Shown here piece after piece: positions 50,639 through 59,569 of a stretch of 64,000 nt of DNA (position 1 is the stretch's first letter; each line of letters begins with the position of its first letter). The DNA comes from Luteipulveratus halotolerans (GTDB lineage Bacteria > Actinomycetota > Actinomycetes > Actinomycetales > Dermatophilaceae): the NCBI RefSeq assembly GCF_001247745.1, contig NZ_LAIR01000002.1, positions 1,984,001-2,048,000 on the forward strand, given 5' to 3'. The notes below the pieces were generated by a model that ran no database searches, had not been told where the DNA came from, and was given only the letters and a program-made list of their open reading frames with translations. Made by a program: the position numbers and the translations under genes.

Positions 50639-52404
50639 GACTCGCCTCCTGCGCGGTCGAGCTCGGCTCGGATGCGTCGCGTCTTCGCCACGATGTCGTC
50701 ACCGACGGCGACATGGTCATCGACGAGTGCACCCAGCTCGTCGGTGGGTCGTCCGGCGAGCACGACCCACCGCACACCGGCGGCGCGAAGCGCCTCGACG
50801 TAAGCCGCACCGTGCTCGTCGTACTGCTGGTCCGATGCGGCGAGAACCGCCACGGGAGAACGTGACTCGTGCACTGCGGCTACGACGTCGCCGGGCTCCG
50901 CGGTCGCGCCCGTCGAGCGGACGGGGACTCCCCCGGCCGTCAGAGCGTTGGTGGCGAAACCGGCCCGCCCAGTGTGCTCGGCCACCGTGCCCATCGCGGC
51001 GAGCACGACCGGGACCGGCGCCGGGTCATCGCGCAACGCCTCGAACTCGTGCGCCCAGGAGTGCACCTGCGGGTCGAGCGGAGCAGGGTCGCGGTCGAGC
51101 ACCGACTCGTCGGCCAGCGGGAACTCGCTGACGCCCGTCAGCGGCGTTCGGCGTGTGCGGACCTGCTCGTCGCGAGTGTCACGCTCACGATCGATCCGAT
51201 CGCGAATCAGCCCGGATTCCAAAGCCTTTCGCAGACCACCCGCTCGCTCGACCTCTCGGAACGCCGACCACGCGGCCTCGGCGAGGTTGTCGGTGAGCTG
51301 CTCGACGGCGTACGAGCCGCCAGCCGGGTCGGCGACGACGCCGAGGTGGGACTCCTCGACCAGCAGCCGTGAGATGTTGCGGGCCATCCGGCGGCCGAGC
51401 GTCGCAGGCTCACCGAGCGCCTGGTCGAACGGCAGCACGGTCACCGACTCGGCCCCGCCGACACCGGCAGCGAACGCCGCGATCGTCGTACGCAGCAGGT
51501 TGGTCCACGGGTCGTACCGCGTCAGCATCGGACGAGCCGTCACGGCGTGCTGGTGCATCACCGCCGCGTCGTCGGTGACGCCGCACTCGCGGGCGACCGC
51601 CGCCCAGAGCTGTCGAGCTGCCCGCAGCTTGGCGATCGACACGAACTGGTCGTCCGACACCGACAGCCGGAACTCCATGAGCGCCAACGCATCTCGCACA
51701 TCGATGCCGGCCTCGTCGAGTGCCCGCAACGACTCGACACCGGCCGCGAGCGCGAAGGCGATCTCCGTGACGTCACCGCTGCCCGCGTCGTACGCGGCGG
51801 TGGCATCGACCGTCACGCCACGCACCCCGGCCTGCGCCGCCACCCGCGCCACCTGAGCGAGAGAGTCGAGGTCGGCGGGCGCACCTGAACGCAGCGCGGC
51901 ACCGAAGGCGTCGGCACCCAGGTTGGTGCGCGGGTGCAGCGAACGCCCGGACTGCGGGGCCCGCTCGACCAGCGCTGCCGCGAGGTCAGCAGCCGGGCAG
52001 CCCACGGCGTCGAGGACGACGGGTGCGAGGTCGAGGTGGACCTCGTCGAGGACGACGGCCAGCGACGCTGCGTCCTGAGCGCGGATCCACAGCGAGGTGC
52101 TGCCGTTCTCGAGCTCGTCGAGCGCCACCCTCGCCGGGTCGGGGGCGGTCGCGGACACCAGCGCTCGCGCGTCCCACCCCTCGTCCGCGGTCGCGACGCC
52201 ACGGCGATAGGGGAAGGCCCCGACGGCGGCCCCGTCGTCATCTCGCGGTGCCGCCAGGGCGGGCACCTCGACACCGTCGAGAGTGCGCGTGTCGAGGGCC
52301 GCCGCGCGGGTGTCGTCGCGCCTCATCTTCGTGAGGACAGCGGCGACCGCCTGCTCCCAGGCGTCGCGGCCACCTCCCGGCGGGCTGTCGTCGAGCTCGA
52401 TCAT
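50635..52404 (-). CDS. mutA: Methylmalonyl-CoA mutase small subunit
   Basis: This 589-residue non-catalytic partner of MutB keeps the barrel (FRLSVSDDQFVSIAKLRAARQLWAAVARECG, DPWTNLLRTTIAAFAAGVGGAESVTVLPFD, GGSYAVEQLTDNLAEAAW) but its C-terminal domain lacks the DxHxxG cobalamin motif, as expected. TAGGCT ends 7 nt before the ATG with no ribosome binding site, so the mutA-mutB-meaB operon probably has a leaderless first gene. Confidence 0.93.
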   Translation of the reverse strand: MIELDDSPPGGGRDAWEQAVAAVLTKMRRDDTRAAALDTRTLDGVEVPALAAPRDDDGAAVGAFPYRRGVATADEGWDARALVSATAPDPARVALDELENGSTSLWIRAQDAASLAVVLDEVHLDLAPVVLDAVGCPAADLAAALVERAPQSGRSLHPRTNLGADAFGAALRSGAPADLDSLAQVARVAAQAGVRGVTVDATAAYDAGSGDVTEIAFALAAGVESLRALDEAGIDVRDALALMEFRLSVSDDQFVSIAKLRAARQLWAAVARECGVTDDAAVMHQHAVTARPMLTRYDPWTNLLRTTIAAFAAGVGGAESVTVLPFDQALGEPATLGRRMARNISRLLVEESHLGVVADPAGGSYAVEQLTDNLAEAAWSAFREVERAGGLRKALESGLIRDRIDRERDTRDEQVRTRRTPLTGVSEFPLADESVLDRDPAPLDPQVHSWAHEFEALRDDPAPVPVVLAAMGTVAEHTGRAGFATNALTAGGVPVRSTGATAEPGDVVAAVHESRSPVAVLAASDQQYDEHGAAYVEALRAAGVRWVVLAGRPTDELGALVDDHVAVGDDIVAKTRRIRAELDRAGGES

Positions 52405-52411
52405 GACGGCC

Positions 52412-52417
52412 AGCCTA
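52412..52417 (-). promoter_or_regulatory. -10 hexamer TAGGCT for mutA-mutB-meaB
   Basis: TAGGCT on the minus strand is followed by 7 nt and the mutA ATG (52404). Confidence 0.45.
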
Positions 52418-52482
52418 GAGGCGGCACCGCGGGCACCGACCGGCTGTCCATCGACGCCTGGCCCGCCGGGACGCGGGTCGGC

Positions 52483-54249
52483 TCACGTCGCCGGCGACTC
52501 CGCGTCGTCGTCACGGTGAGCGCGGTTGACGGCCGACAGGATCGCGGTGAGGGAGGCCTTGACGATGGAGCTGTGGCGACCGACGCCCCACAGGACCCGG
52601 TCACCGATGGCGCACTCGACGTAGGCCGCGGCCCGGGCGTCCTCACCACCGGACAGCGCGTGCTCGGCGTAGTCGAGGACGCGTACGTCGATGTCGAGCG
52701 TCGACAGCGCGTCGATGAAGGCCGCGAGGGGGCCGTTGCCCTTGCCCTCGATCGTGACCTCGGCCCCGCCCTGCTCACGGTCGGTCATGGTCGCGATGAT
52801 CACGTCCTGGCCGTCGGCCGAGCTCTGGATCGAGTGGGTGACCGGAGCGAACCGACCCCACGCGGTGTCACCGTCACCGGTGCCGGGGAGATATTCGTCG
52901 ACGAACGCCTGCCACAGCTGGTCGGGCGTGACCTCGCCACCCTGGGTGTCCGTACGCCGCTGCACGACACCGCTGAACTCGACCTGCAGGCGGCGCGGCA
53001 GGTCCAGCTGGTGCTCGGTCTTGAGCAGGTAGGCGACGCCGCCCTTGCCCGACTGGCTGTTGACGCGGACGACCGCCTCGTACGAGCGGCCCAGGTCGTG
53101 CGGGTCGATCGGCAGGTACGGGACGCCCCAGACGAGCTCGTCGATGTCCTTGCCGGTCTCCTTCGACTGACGGGCCATGTCGTCGAAGCCCTTCTTGATC
53201 GCGTCCTGGTGGGACCCGGAGAAGGCCGTGAAGACCAAGTCACCGCCGTACGGGTGACGCTCGTGCACGGGCAGCTGGTTGCAGTGCTCGACCGTGCGAC
53301 GCACCTCGCCGATGTCGCTGAAGTCGATCTGCGGGTCGATGCCCTGGCCGAACAGGTTGACGCCCAGCGTGACCAGGCAGACGTTGCCGGTGCGCTCACC
53401 GTTGCCGAACAGGCAGCCCTCGATGCGGTCGGCGCCGGCCTGGTAGCCGAGCTCGGCCGCCGCCACGCCGGTGCCGCGGTCGTTGTGGGGGTGCAGGGAC
53501 AGCACCACCGACTCGCGGCGCTGGAGATTCTTGGACATCCACTCGATCGAGTCGGCGTAGACGTTGGGGGTGGCCATCTCGACCGTGGCCGGGAGGTTGA
53601 CGATCATCGGGTGGTCCGGCGTCGGGTCGATGACGTCGATGACCTCGTTGCAGATGCGGACCGCGAACTCCAGCTCGGTGCCGGTGTACGACTCCGGCGA
53701 GTACTCGTAGTAGACGTCGGTCTCGGGGATGGTCTCCTCGAGCTTCTTGCACAGCCGCGCGGCCTGCAGCGCGATGTCGACGATGCCGTCCTGGTCCATC
53801 CCGAACACCACCCGGCGCTGCAGCACCGACGTGGAGTTGTAGAAGTGCACGATCGCCTGCTTGGAGCCTCGGATCGCGTCGTAGGTGCGCTCGATCAGGG
53901 CGTCACGGCACTGGGTGAGCACCTGGATCGTGACGTCGTCCGGGATGTGCCCGCCCTCGATGAGCTCGCGCACGAAGTCGAAGTCGGTCTGGCTGGCCGA
54001 GGGAAAACCGACCTCGATCTCCTTGTAGCCCATCCGGCACAGGAGCTTGAACATGCGCAGCTTGCGCTCGGAGTTCATCGGGTCGATGAGGGCCTGGTTG
54101 CCGTCGCGCAGGTCGACCGCGCACCAGCGCGGGGCCTTGGTGATGATCTGGTCCGGCCAGGTGCGGTCGGGCAGGTCGACCTGGATCTGCTCGTGGAACG
54201 GGACGTACTTGCCGATCGGCATGGACGTGGGCTGCTGGGGGTGAATCAT
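52483..54249 (-). CDS. leuA: 2-isopropylmalate synthase
   Basis: This 588-residue enzyme commits carbon to leucine by joining acetyl-CoA and 2-oxoisovalerate. The barrel has CAVDLRDGNQALIDPM (metal-binding Asp), EVGFPSASQTDFDF, SLHPHNDRGTGVAAAELGYQAGADRIEG (HxH metal motif plus HNDRGT). The C-terminal LeuA dimer domain is the leucine feedback site. The start ATG has GAGGCGAG upstream. A 16-codon leucine-rich leader peptide and alternative stems lie in the 5' region, pointing to attenuation control. Confidence 0.96.
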   Translation of the reverse strand: MIHPQQPTSMPIGKYVPFHEQIQVDLPDRTWPDQIITKAPRWCAVDLRDGNQALIDPMNSERKLRMFKLLCRMGYKEIEVGFPSASQTDFDFVRELIEGGHIPDDVTIQVLTQCRDALIERTYDAIRGSKQAIVHFYNSTSVLQRRVVFGMDQDGIVDIALQAARLCKKLEETIPETDVYYEYSPESYTGTELEFAVRICNEVIDVIDPTPDHPMIVNLPATVEMATPNVYADSIEWMSKNLQRRESVVLSLHPHNDRGTGVAAAELGYQAGADRIEGCLFGNGERTGNVCLVTLGVNLFGQGIDPQIDFSDIGEVRRTVEHCNQLPVHERHPYGGDLVFTAFSGSHQDAIKKGFDDMARQSKETGKDIDELVWGVPYLPIDPHDLGRSYEAVVRVNSQSGKGGVAYLLKTEHQLDLPRRLQVEFSGVVQRRTDTQGGEVTPDQLWQAFVDEYLPGTGDGDTAWGRFAPVTHSIQSSADGQDVIIATMTDREQGGAEVTIEGKGNGPLAAFIDALSTLDIDVRVLDYAEHALSGGEDARAAAYVECAIGDRVLWGVGRHSSIVKASLTAILSAVNRAHRDDDAESPAT

Positions 54250-54334
54250 GCTTCTCGCCTCTGGGTCGTGTGCGGGTGACGAGCGCGACGCGGGATGAGC
54301 GTCAGCTGCTCAGGTCGGCCGGCAGGCAGCAACT

Positions 54335-54373
54335 CCGCGGCGAGGGAGGCCGATGCGTCAGACCTCGCCGCGG
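54335..54373 (-). promoter_or_regulatory. leuA attenuator stem overlapping the leader peptide
   Basis: An 11-bp perfect stem joins the 3' part of the leader ORF (54363-54373) to 54335-54345, with a 17-nt loop. The loop contains GGCC(GA) bases (54348-54353) that can instead pair with 54315-54320. A ribosome stalled at the Leu codons would sit on or near the first arm and shift the balance. Confidence 0.6.
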
Positions 54374-54408
54374 CAGCGAAGGAGGAGAAGCCCGTACGCC
54401 GTCAGCAC
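54358..54408 (-). CDS. leuL: leuA leader peptide with four consecutive Leu codons
   Basis: This 16-codon frame starts at a GTG (54408) and ends TGA (54358): MLTAYGLLLLRCRGEV. The four Leu codons are CTT CTC CTC CTT; another Leu is at position 2. TAGTCT (54415-54420, minus) ends exactly 6 nt before the GTG, so the leader itself appears leaderless. Its position ~110 nt before leuA and the pairing partners downstream fit the leuA attenuation systems described for actinobacteria. Confidence 0.75.
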   Translation of the reverse strand: MLTAYGLLLLRCRGEV

Positions 54409-54414
54409 CCGGCC

Positions 54415-54420
54415 AGACTA
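54415..54420 (-). promoter_or_regulatory. -10 hexamer TAGTCT for the leu leader
   Basis: TAGTCT (preceded by TT) ends 6 nt before the GTG of the leader peptide. Confidence 0.5.
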
Positions 54421-54471
54421 AAGCGCAACTCCCCGGCCGTCCACACCTCGATCATCTGGTCCGCATCGCAA

Positions 54472-54508
54472 GACCCGTGCTCGTCCCGCAGGGGGCCGGG
54501 CACGGGTC
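54472..54508 (-). terminator. Hairpin terminator after the small secreted protein gene
   Basis: A 9-bp stem (54472-54480 with 54500-54508) lies 12 nt beyond the stop of the gene ending at 54521 and just before the leu promoter. Confidence 0.5.
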
Positions 54509-54520
54509 CGTCGGGTGCGA

Positions 54521-54943
54521 TCAGGGCAAGGTGCCGGGAACGCTCAGGCTGATGCCGTTGGTCGTGTCGGTCACGGTGATTCCGGTGAAGGCCACCGTCA
54601 TCGGTGAACTGCAGTCGGGCTGGAACGAGGCGGTCGCCGACAGCGTGAAGTCGGCCTTGGCGTTCTGCACCGGGAAGTCCCCGGCACCGGTCACGTCGGC
54701 CTTGTTGACGGCCTTGGGGTGATGTCCCCCGTTGTTGATGCACAGGGCGGTGGCGTTGAGGACGATGTGCACCTGGTCCTCATCGCCGAGACCGGCCTCC
54801 TTGCCGGAGACGGTCAACGTGTCACCGGACGCGGACGCGCTGGTGGCGGACTTGATGAAGTGCGGGCTCCCCGCCATGGCCGGAGCTGCTCCGGTCACGG
54901 CGATGCCGAGCGCGCACGCGGATGCGAGCACGAGTCGACGCAT
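54521..54943 (-). CDS. Small secreted protein of unknown function
   Basis: This 140-residue protein has a clear signal peptide (MRRLVLASACALGIAVTGAAPAMAG) and a ribosome binding site AAGGATC. The mature part is small, polar and beta-rich (ATSASASGDTLTVSGKEAGLGDEDQ; MTVAFTGITVTDTTNGISLSV), with a possible disulfide between Cys in ALCINNGGHHPK and PDCSSP. It looks like an extracellular immunoglobulin-like or beta-sandwich protein; I do not recognise a family. It is divergent from the M4 protease gene (241-bp gap without other signals). Confidence 0.75.
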   Translation of the reverse strand: MRRLVLASACALGIAVTGAAPAMAGSPHFIKSATSASASGDTLTVSGKEAGLGDEDQVHIVLNATALCINNGGHHPKAVNKADVTGAGDFPVQNAKADFTLSATASFQPDCSSPMTVAFTGITVTDTTNGISLSVPGTLP

Positions 54944-55184
54944 GACAGATCCTTGGTGTCGCAGCGGAGACGAAGTCGGCCGGCATGAGTCCGGCCCCGT
55001 GGACCTGGGGATGCGGCACCAGGTCGGCAGTGGGGCACGTGAGCGCTGCGCCCCTCATCATGTGTACGCCGGCTGGCCGGCCACGTACAGATCCCGCAGC
55101 AAACCCTGCCGTCCGAGCGTCGGCGCAAAAGAATCTCGCGTGCGGCAGCCGTGGGCCGTCGGTGGCGACGGGCAGAGTGTGGCC

Positions 55185-56342
55185 ATGAGCCGCTGCCTGA
55201 TCGTCCCGCCCCACATCCTGGCCCGCATCGCCGCCGTGGGCGACCCGCGTGCCGCCCGGGCCGCCGAGCGAGCGCTGGCGCTGGGGTCCGACATCCACGT
55301 CCGTCGTGAGGTGCGCTCAGCCCGGTCCGGGCGCGAGGCCGGCGGTCTCGGCGGCACCGGCTTGCTGCCGGACGCGCTGCGCGAGCGCGCGCGCCGTCGT
55401 ACTCCTGCCACGACCGCAACCGGCGCAGCGGCAGCACCGAAGCGGTCGGTCCACGACGCCGGGCACGGCACCGCGCTGCCCGGCAGGCTCGTCCGCGGCG
55501 AGGGGCAGAGCGCCGTCGTCGACGAGTCGGCCAACGAGGCGTACGACGGGCTCGGTCACACCTTCGCGCTCTACGCCGACGTCTTCGGGCGCGACTCCCT
55601 CGACGGCGCCGGCCTGCCGCTCGTCGCGTCCGTGCACTACGACCGCGAGTTCGACAACGCGTTCTGGGACGGCGAGCAGATGGTGTTCGGCGACGGCGAC
55701 GGGGTCTACTTCAACTCCTTCACCGACAGCGTCGACGTGATCGGGCACGAGCTCACGCACGGCTTCACGCAGTTCACCGCAGGGCTCACCTACGTCGGCC
55801 AGTCCGGTGCGCTCAACGAGTCGGTGTCCGACGTCTTCGGGTCGTTGGTCAAGCAGCGCGTGCTCGACCAGACCGCGCAGGAGGCCGACTGGCTGATCGG
55901 GGACGCCCTGTTCACCGACAAGGTCTCCGGCAGCGCGCTGCGCTCGATGAAGGCCCCGGGCACGGCGTACGACGACGCGCACCTCGGCAAGGACCCGCAG
56001 CCGGCGACGATGGCCGACTACCAGGAGATGCCCCACGACGAGCAGCACGACAACGGCGGGGTGCACATCAACTCCGGCATCCCCAACCACGCGTTCTACC
56101 TCGCCGCGACCGCGATCGGCGGTCGCGCCTGGGAGGCGGCGGGCCAGGTGTGGTTCGACGTCCTGACCCGTGGGGGCCTGCCCAAGGACGCCGACTTCGC
56201 CACCTTCGCGGGCGCGACCCTGACGGCTGCCCGCAGCCGGTTCGGTGAGGCCAGCGCCGAGCTCGACGCCGTGACGGCGGCGTGGCGCGCTGTCGGCGTG
56301 TCCCCCGGGCCCGCACCCGAGCGCGCCCGCGTGCGAGGCTAG
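55185..56342 (+). CDS. M4 (thermolysin/protealysin-like) metalloprotease without signal peptide
   Basis: This 385-residue M4 protease has zinc ligands in HELTH (188-192) and Glu212 in NESVSD, plus His294 in GGVHINSGIPNHAF. The N-terminus MSRCLIVPPHIL carries the PPHI(L) motif of protealysin-type propeptides, and there is no signal peptide, so it is probably cytosolic or exported atypically. CAGAGT ends 6 nt before the ATG. It ends 26 bp before the DyP peroxidase start and so may be co-transcribed with the encapsulin genes. No emfourin-like inhibitor is adjacent. Confidence 0.9.
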   Translation: MSRCLIVPPHILARIAAVGDPRAARAAERALALGSDIHVRREVRSARSGREAGGLGGTGLLPDALRERARRRTPATTATGAAAAPKRSVHDAGHGTALPGRLVRGEGQSAVVDESANEAYDGLGHTFALYADVFGRDSLDGAGLPLVASVHYDREFDNAFWDGEQMVFGDGDGVYFNSFTDSVDVIGHELTHGFTQFTAGLTYVGQSGALNESVSDVFGSLVKQRVLDQTAQEADWLIGDALFTDKVSGSALRSMKAPGTAYDDAHLGKDPQPATMADYQEMPHDEQHDNGGVHINSGIPNHAFYLAATAIGGRAWEAAGQVWFDVLTRGGLPKDADFATFAGATLTAARSRFGEASAELDAVTAAWRAVGVSPGPAPERARVRG

Positions 56343-56368
56343 GCCCGTCCAACCGAGGAGGCAGTGCA

Positions 56369-57400
56369 TTGGTCACCCAGCAGGTGCTCAGACCACAGGC
56401 CCAGGCCGCGGTGTTCCTGGTGCTCACCGTTCGCGAGGGCTCCGAGGCCGCCGTTCGGGAGGTGCTGGCCGACATCCCCGGACTCACGCGCGCCGTCGGA
56501 TTCCGTTCTCCGGTCGACGGTCTCAGCACGGTCGTCGGCATCGGCGCCGAGCTGTGGGACCGCACGTACGACCTGCCACGGCCCGCAGGTCTGCATCCGT
56601 TCGAGGAGATCGCCGGCCACAGGCATCGCGCCGTGTCGACGCCCGGCGACCTGCTGATCCACCTGCGCGCGGGTCGCGCCGACCTGTGCTTCGAGCTCGC
56701 CCGCCAGATCATGAGCCGCCTGTCCGGGCACGCCGACGTCGTTGACGAGGTCCACGGGTTCGCCTACTTCGAGCGCCGCGACCTGCTCGGTTTCGTCGAC
56801 GGCACCGAGAACCCCGAGGGTGACGACGCCGTCGACGCGGTGACGATCGGCGACGAGGACCCGGCGTACGCCGGCGGCAGCTACGTCCTGGTCCAGAAGT
56901 ACCTGCACGACCTGGCTGCCTGGGACGCCATCTCGGTCGAGGAGCAGGAGCGTGTCATCGGTCGCACCAAGCTCGACGACATCGAGCTCGCCGACGACGT
57001 CAAGCCCGTCAACTCTCACGTCGCTCTCAACACCGTCGAGGACGACGACGGCAACGACCTCGACATCGTGCGGCACAACATGCCGTTCGGGTCCGTCGGC
57101 GACGCCGAGTTCGGTACGTACTTCATCGGCTACGCGGCCGATCCGGCGGTGATCGAGCTGATGCTGCGCAACATGTTCATCGGCCGGCCACCGGGCACCT
57201 ACGACCGCATCCTCGACTTCTCGACCGCGATCACCGGCAGCCTGTTCTTCGTGCCCACCGTCGCGTTCCTCGAAGACCCGCCGAGCGCTCCCGTCGCCGC
57301 GGTCACAGCATCCGCTGAGTCGCCGGCAGCAGCACCGGACGACGGCTCGCTCGGCATCGGAAGCCTGCACCCCCGCGCCACCCAGGAGGCCCTGTCATGA
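56369..57400 (+). CDS. DyP-type heme peroxidase with encapsulin-targeting tail
   Basis: This 343-residue dye-decolorising peroxidase (short, bacterial class) starts at a TTG with GAGGAGG 8 nt upstream. The distal Asp144 is in GFVDGTENP and the proximal heme ligand is His236 in VRHNMPFGS. After the peroxidase body a Pro/Ala-rich linker leads to DGSLGIGSL (residues ~325-333), the known cargo-loading peptide for encapsulins, then a ~10-residue extra tail. It overlaps the encapsulin ATG (ATGA), so the shell and cargo are made together. Confidence 0.95.
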   Translation: MVTQQVLRPQAQAAVFLVLTVREGSEAAVREVLADIPGLTRAVGFRSPVDGLSTVVGIGAELWDRTYDLPRPAGLHPFEEIAGHRHRAVSTPGDLLIHLRAGRADLCFELARQIMSRLSGHADVVDEVHGFAYFERRDLLGFVDGTENPEGDDAVDAVTIGDEDPAYAGGSYVLVQKYLHDLAAWDAISVEEQERVIGRTKLDDIELADDVKPVNSHVALNTVEDDDGNDLDIVRHNMPFGSVGDAEFGTYFIGYAADPAVIELMLRNMFIGRPPGTYDRILDFSTAITGSLFFVPTVAFLEDPPSAPVAAVTASAESPAAAPDDGSLGIGSLHPRATQEALS

Positions 57401-58197
57401 ACAACCTGCACCGAGAGCTCGCCCCGATCTCTGCCGCGGCCTGGGACGAGATCGAGGACGAGGCACGGCGGTCCTTCACCGGCCGCATCGCCGGCCGCCG
57501 CGTCGTCGACATGCCCGACCCTGCCGGTCAGGACTTCAGCGCACTCGGCACCGGACACGTCAGCTCGTTCGACGCACCGGTCGAGGGCGTGCTCGCCCGC
57601 CGGCGCGAGGTGCGTCCGGTGATCGAGCTGCGCGTGCCGTTCACCGTCTCGCGTCAGGCCGTCGACGACGTCGAGCGCGGTTCGCGCGACTCCGACTGGG
57701 GTCCGGTGACGGACGCCGCGATCCAGATGGCCTCCGCCGAGGACCGCGTCGTCCTGCACGGTGAGTCGACCACGGGCATCGAGGGCATCGCGCCCGCCAG
57801 CTCCAACGCCGCGGTGGCCCTGCCCGGCTCGGTCGTCGACTACCCCGCAGCGGTCGCGCAGGCGATCACGACACTGCGCCTGGCCGGTGTCGGCGGCGCC
57901 TACAGCCTCCTGCTGTCCGCCGAGCTCTACACCGCCGTCGCCGAGACCACCGACCACGGCTACCCGATCCGTGACCACCTGGCGCGCATCGTCGACGGCG
58001 ACATCATCTGGGCACCCGCACTCGACGGCGCCCTGCTCGTGTCCCAGCGTGGTGGCGACTACGAGTTGCACCTCGGGCAGGACCTCTCGATCGGCTACCA
58101 GTCGCACGACGCCGACATGATCGAGCTCTACCTGCAGGAGTCGTTCACCTTCCTGGTCAACACGCCCGAGGCCGGCGTCGCCATCACCGGACCATGA
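57397..58197 (+). CDS. Encapsulin shell protein (family 1, HK97 fold)
   Basis: This 266-residue protein self-assembles into a nanocompartment that encloses the DyP peroxidase. Family hallmarks are NNLHRELAPISAAAWDEIEDEARR, FTGRIAGRRVVD, VEGVLARRREVRPVIELRVPF and GYQSHDADMIELYLQESFTFLVNTPEA. Length is normal for family 1 (260-280). It overlaps DyP and the next gene by 4 nt on each side. Confidence 0.96.
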   Translation: MNNLHRELAPISAAAWDEIEDEARRSFTGRIAGRRVVDMPDPAGQDFSALGTGHVSSFDAPVEGVLARRREVRPVIELRVPFTVSRQAVDDVERGSRDSDWGPVTDAAIQMASAEDRVVLHGESTTGIEGIAPASSNAAVALPGSVVDYPAAVAQAITTLRLAGVGGAYSLLLSAELYTAVAETTDHGYPIRDHLARIVDGDIIWAPALDGALLVSQRGGDYELHLGQDLSIGYQSHDADMIELYLQESFTFLVNTPEAGVAITGP

Positions 58198-58826
58198 CCG
58201 CATCACCGCCGTCGGCGCCGCTGAGGTTGGGCGGCGCCGACGGGGTGGGCCTGGTGGCCGGGGTCGCGGTCGCCCTGACGACGCGTGCCCCGCTCGGCGT
58301 CCTCGCCGGGATCGCCGTGATGGCAACGGTTTTCGTGACGACCGGCATCCGCTACCTGTGGCCGATGAGCGCCGCCCGGACGCGGGCCAACGCACGACGC
58401 GAGGACTTCCGGCCCGTGCTCGAGGAGCTCGTGGTCGTCGGCGCTGCGCTGAGCAGCCTGGTGGGCATCGTGGTCCTGCTCGTCCTCGGCGACTCCGCAT
58501 CACGTGACGCCGCGGCAGCGCTCAGGCTGCTCGGCGTCTTCATGGTCTGGGCCATGCTGCACCTGATGTACACCGCGCGCTACGCGCATCTGTTCTACGC
58601 CGACCCACCCGGTGGCATCGACTTCAACAACGACGAGCCGCCGTCGTACCGCGACTTCATGTACTTCAGCTACAACCTCGGCATGACCTACCAGGTCTCC
58701 GACACCGACGTCTCGACCACCCGGATCCGCTCGGTCGTGCTGCGACACAGCCTGCTGTCGTACGTCTTCGGCACCGTGGTGCTCGCGGCCACCATCAATC
58801 TGGTCGCCGGCATCGTCACCGGCTGA
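58194..58826 (+). CDS. DUF1345 membrane protein
   Basis: This 210-residue integral membrane protein has four or five hydrophobic segments (GVGLVAGVAVALTTRAPLGVLAG, VVVGAALSSLVGIVVLLVL, LLGVFMVWAMLHLMYTARYAHL, LLSYVFGTVVLAATINLVAGIV) and the DUF1345 pattern YADPPGGIDFNNDEPPSYRDFMYFSYNLGMTYQVSDT. Function is unknown. Its ATG overlaps the encapsulin stop, which suggests a link with the encapsulin system, though DUF1345 is also found elsewhere. Confidence 0.85.
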   Translation: MTASPPSAPLRLGGADGVGLVAGVAVALTTRAPLGVLAGIAVMATVFVTTGIRYLWPMSAARTRANARREDFRPVLEELVVVGAALSSLVGIVVLLVLGDSASRDAAAALRLLGVFMVWAMLHLMYTARYAHLFYADPPGGIDFNNDEPPSYRDFMYFSYNLGMTYQVSDTDVSTTRIRSVVLRHSLLSYVFGTVVLAATINLVAGIVTG

Positions 58827-58837
58827 CGGACGTCGTC

Positions 58838-59569
58838 TCAGCGGCGGATGTCGGGCTGGCGCCGGATCGCCAGGAAGCGCTCGTCGATCTCCTCGATGCC
58901 GAACTGACCGACCGGGATCTCATCGACCACGTGGTCCTCGGTCAGGCCGGCGATGACGTTCTGGGTGCGTTCTTCGCGTACGACCTCGCCCTCGCGGAGC
59001 ACGACGTAGGTGTTGCTCGTGCGCACCCGCCCGTCACCGAGCTGCTCGGCCTCGAACCACCGCTGGTACTCGTGCCGCCCGACCGTGGCCGTGCTGGACA
59101 GCTTGCGCTCGACCTGTCCGCCACCTGCGCCGTACGAGCGGCTCATCAGCACGGACGCGCCTTCGGGCAGGACCTGCGCCATCCGTGACCAGAACAGCTC
59201 GCGCTCACGCTCGCCGAGGAAGTAGATGACGTTGAACAGCAGTGCCCCACCGCACTGCGCGGGTAGCCAGCAGTCGGTGATCGACTCCGGCAGCACCGTC
59301 GTACGCTCGCGCGCTGACGCCCGCTCGGCCAGCCGCGTCATCAGCAGTGACCGCATGATCCCGTCAGGCTCGACCGCGATCACCTCTGCGTCCGGGTAGC
59401 GGTCCGCGAGCGCCACGGTGGTGACGCCGCTGCCGGGACCGATGTCGATCAGCGGCAACGCGGGGTCGAAAGCTGCTGCGTCCCAAGGGATCTCGTGGAC
59501 GAAGTCGTTGTCCTGCAGCGGCAGCCGCAGGATGTCGCTGAACTCCGACCAGGCCTCGTAGTCCTTCAT
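58838..59569 (-). CDS. Class I SAM-dependent methyltransferase-like protein
   Basis: This 243-residue protein has motif I PLIDIGPGSGVTTVALADRYPDAEVIAVEPD and a downstream ALLFNVIYFLGERERELFWSRMAQVLPEGASVLMSRSY. The start ATG is adjacent to the era stop, so it is the last gene of the phoH-ybeY-CBS-era run. The substrate is unknown; the context (rRNA processing and ribosome assembly) is suggestive but not sufficient. Confidence 0.8.
   Translation of the reverse strand: MKDYEAWSEFSDILRLPLQDNDFVHEIPWDAAAFDPALPLIDIGPGSGVTTVALADRYPDAEVIAVEPDGIMRSLLMTRLAERASARERTTVLPESITDCWLPAQCGGALLFNVIYFLGERERELFWSRMAQVLPEGASVLMSRSYGAGGGQVERKLSSTATVGRHEYQRWFEAEQLGDGRVRTSNTYVVLREGEVVREERTQNVIAGLTEDHVVDEIPVGQFGIEEIDERFLAIRRQPDIRR

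Noticed and set aside
54250..54420. T-box riboswitch upstream of leuA
   Set aside because: No T-box sequence or specifier-loop architecture is seen; the Leu-codon leader peptide with pairing arms explains the region better.
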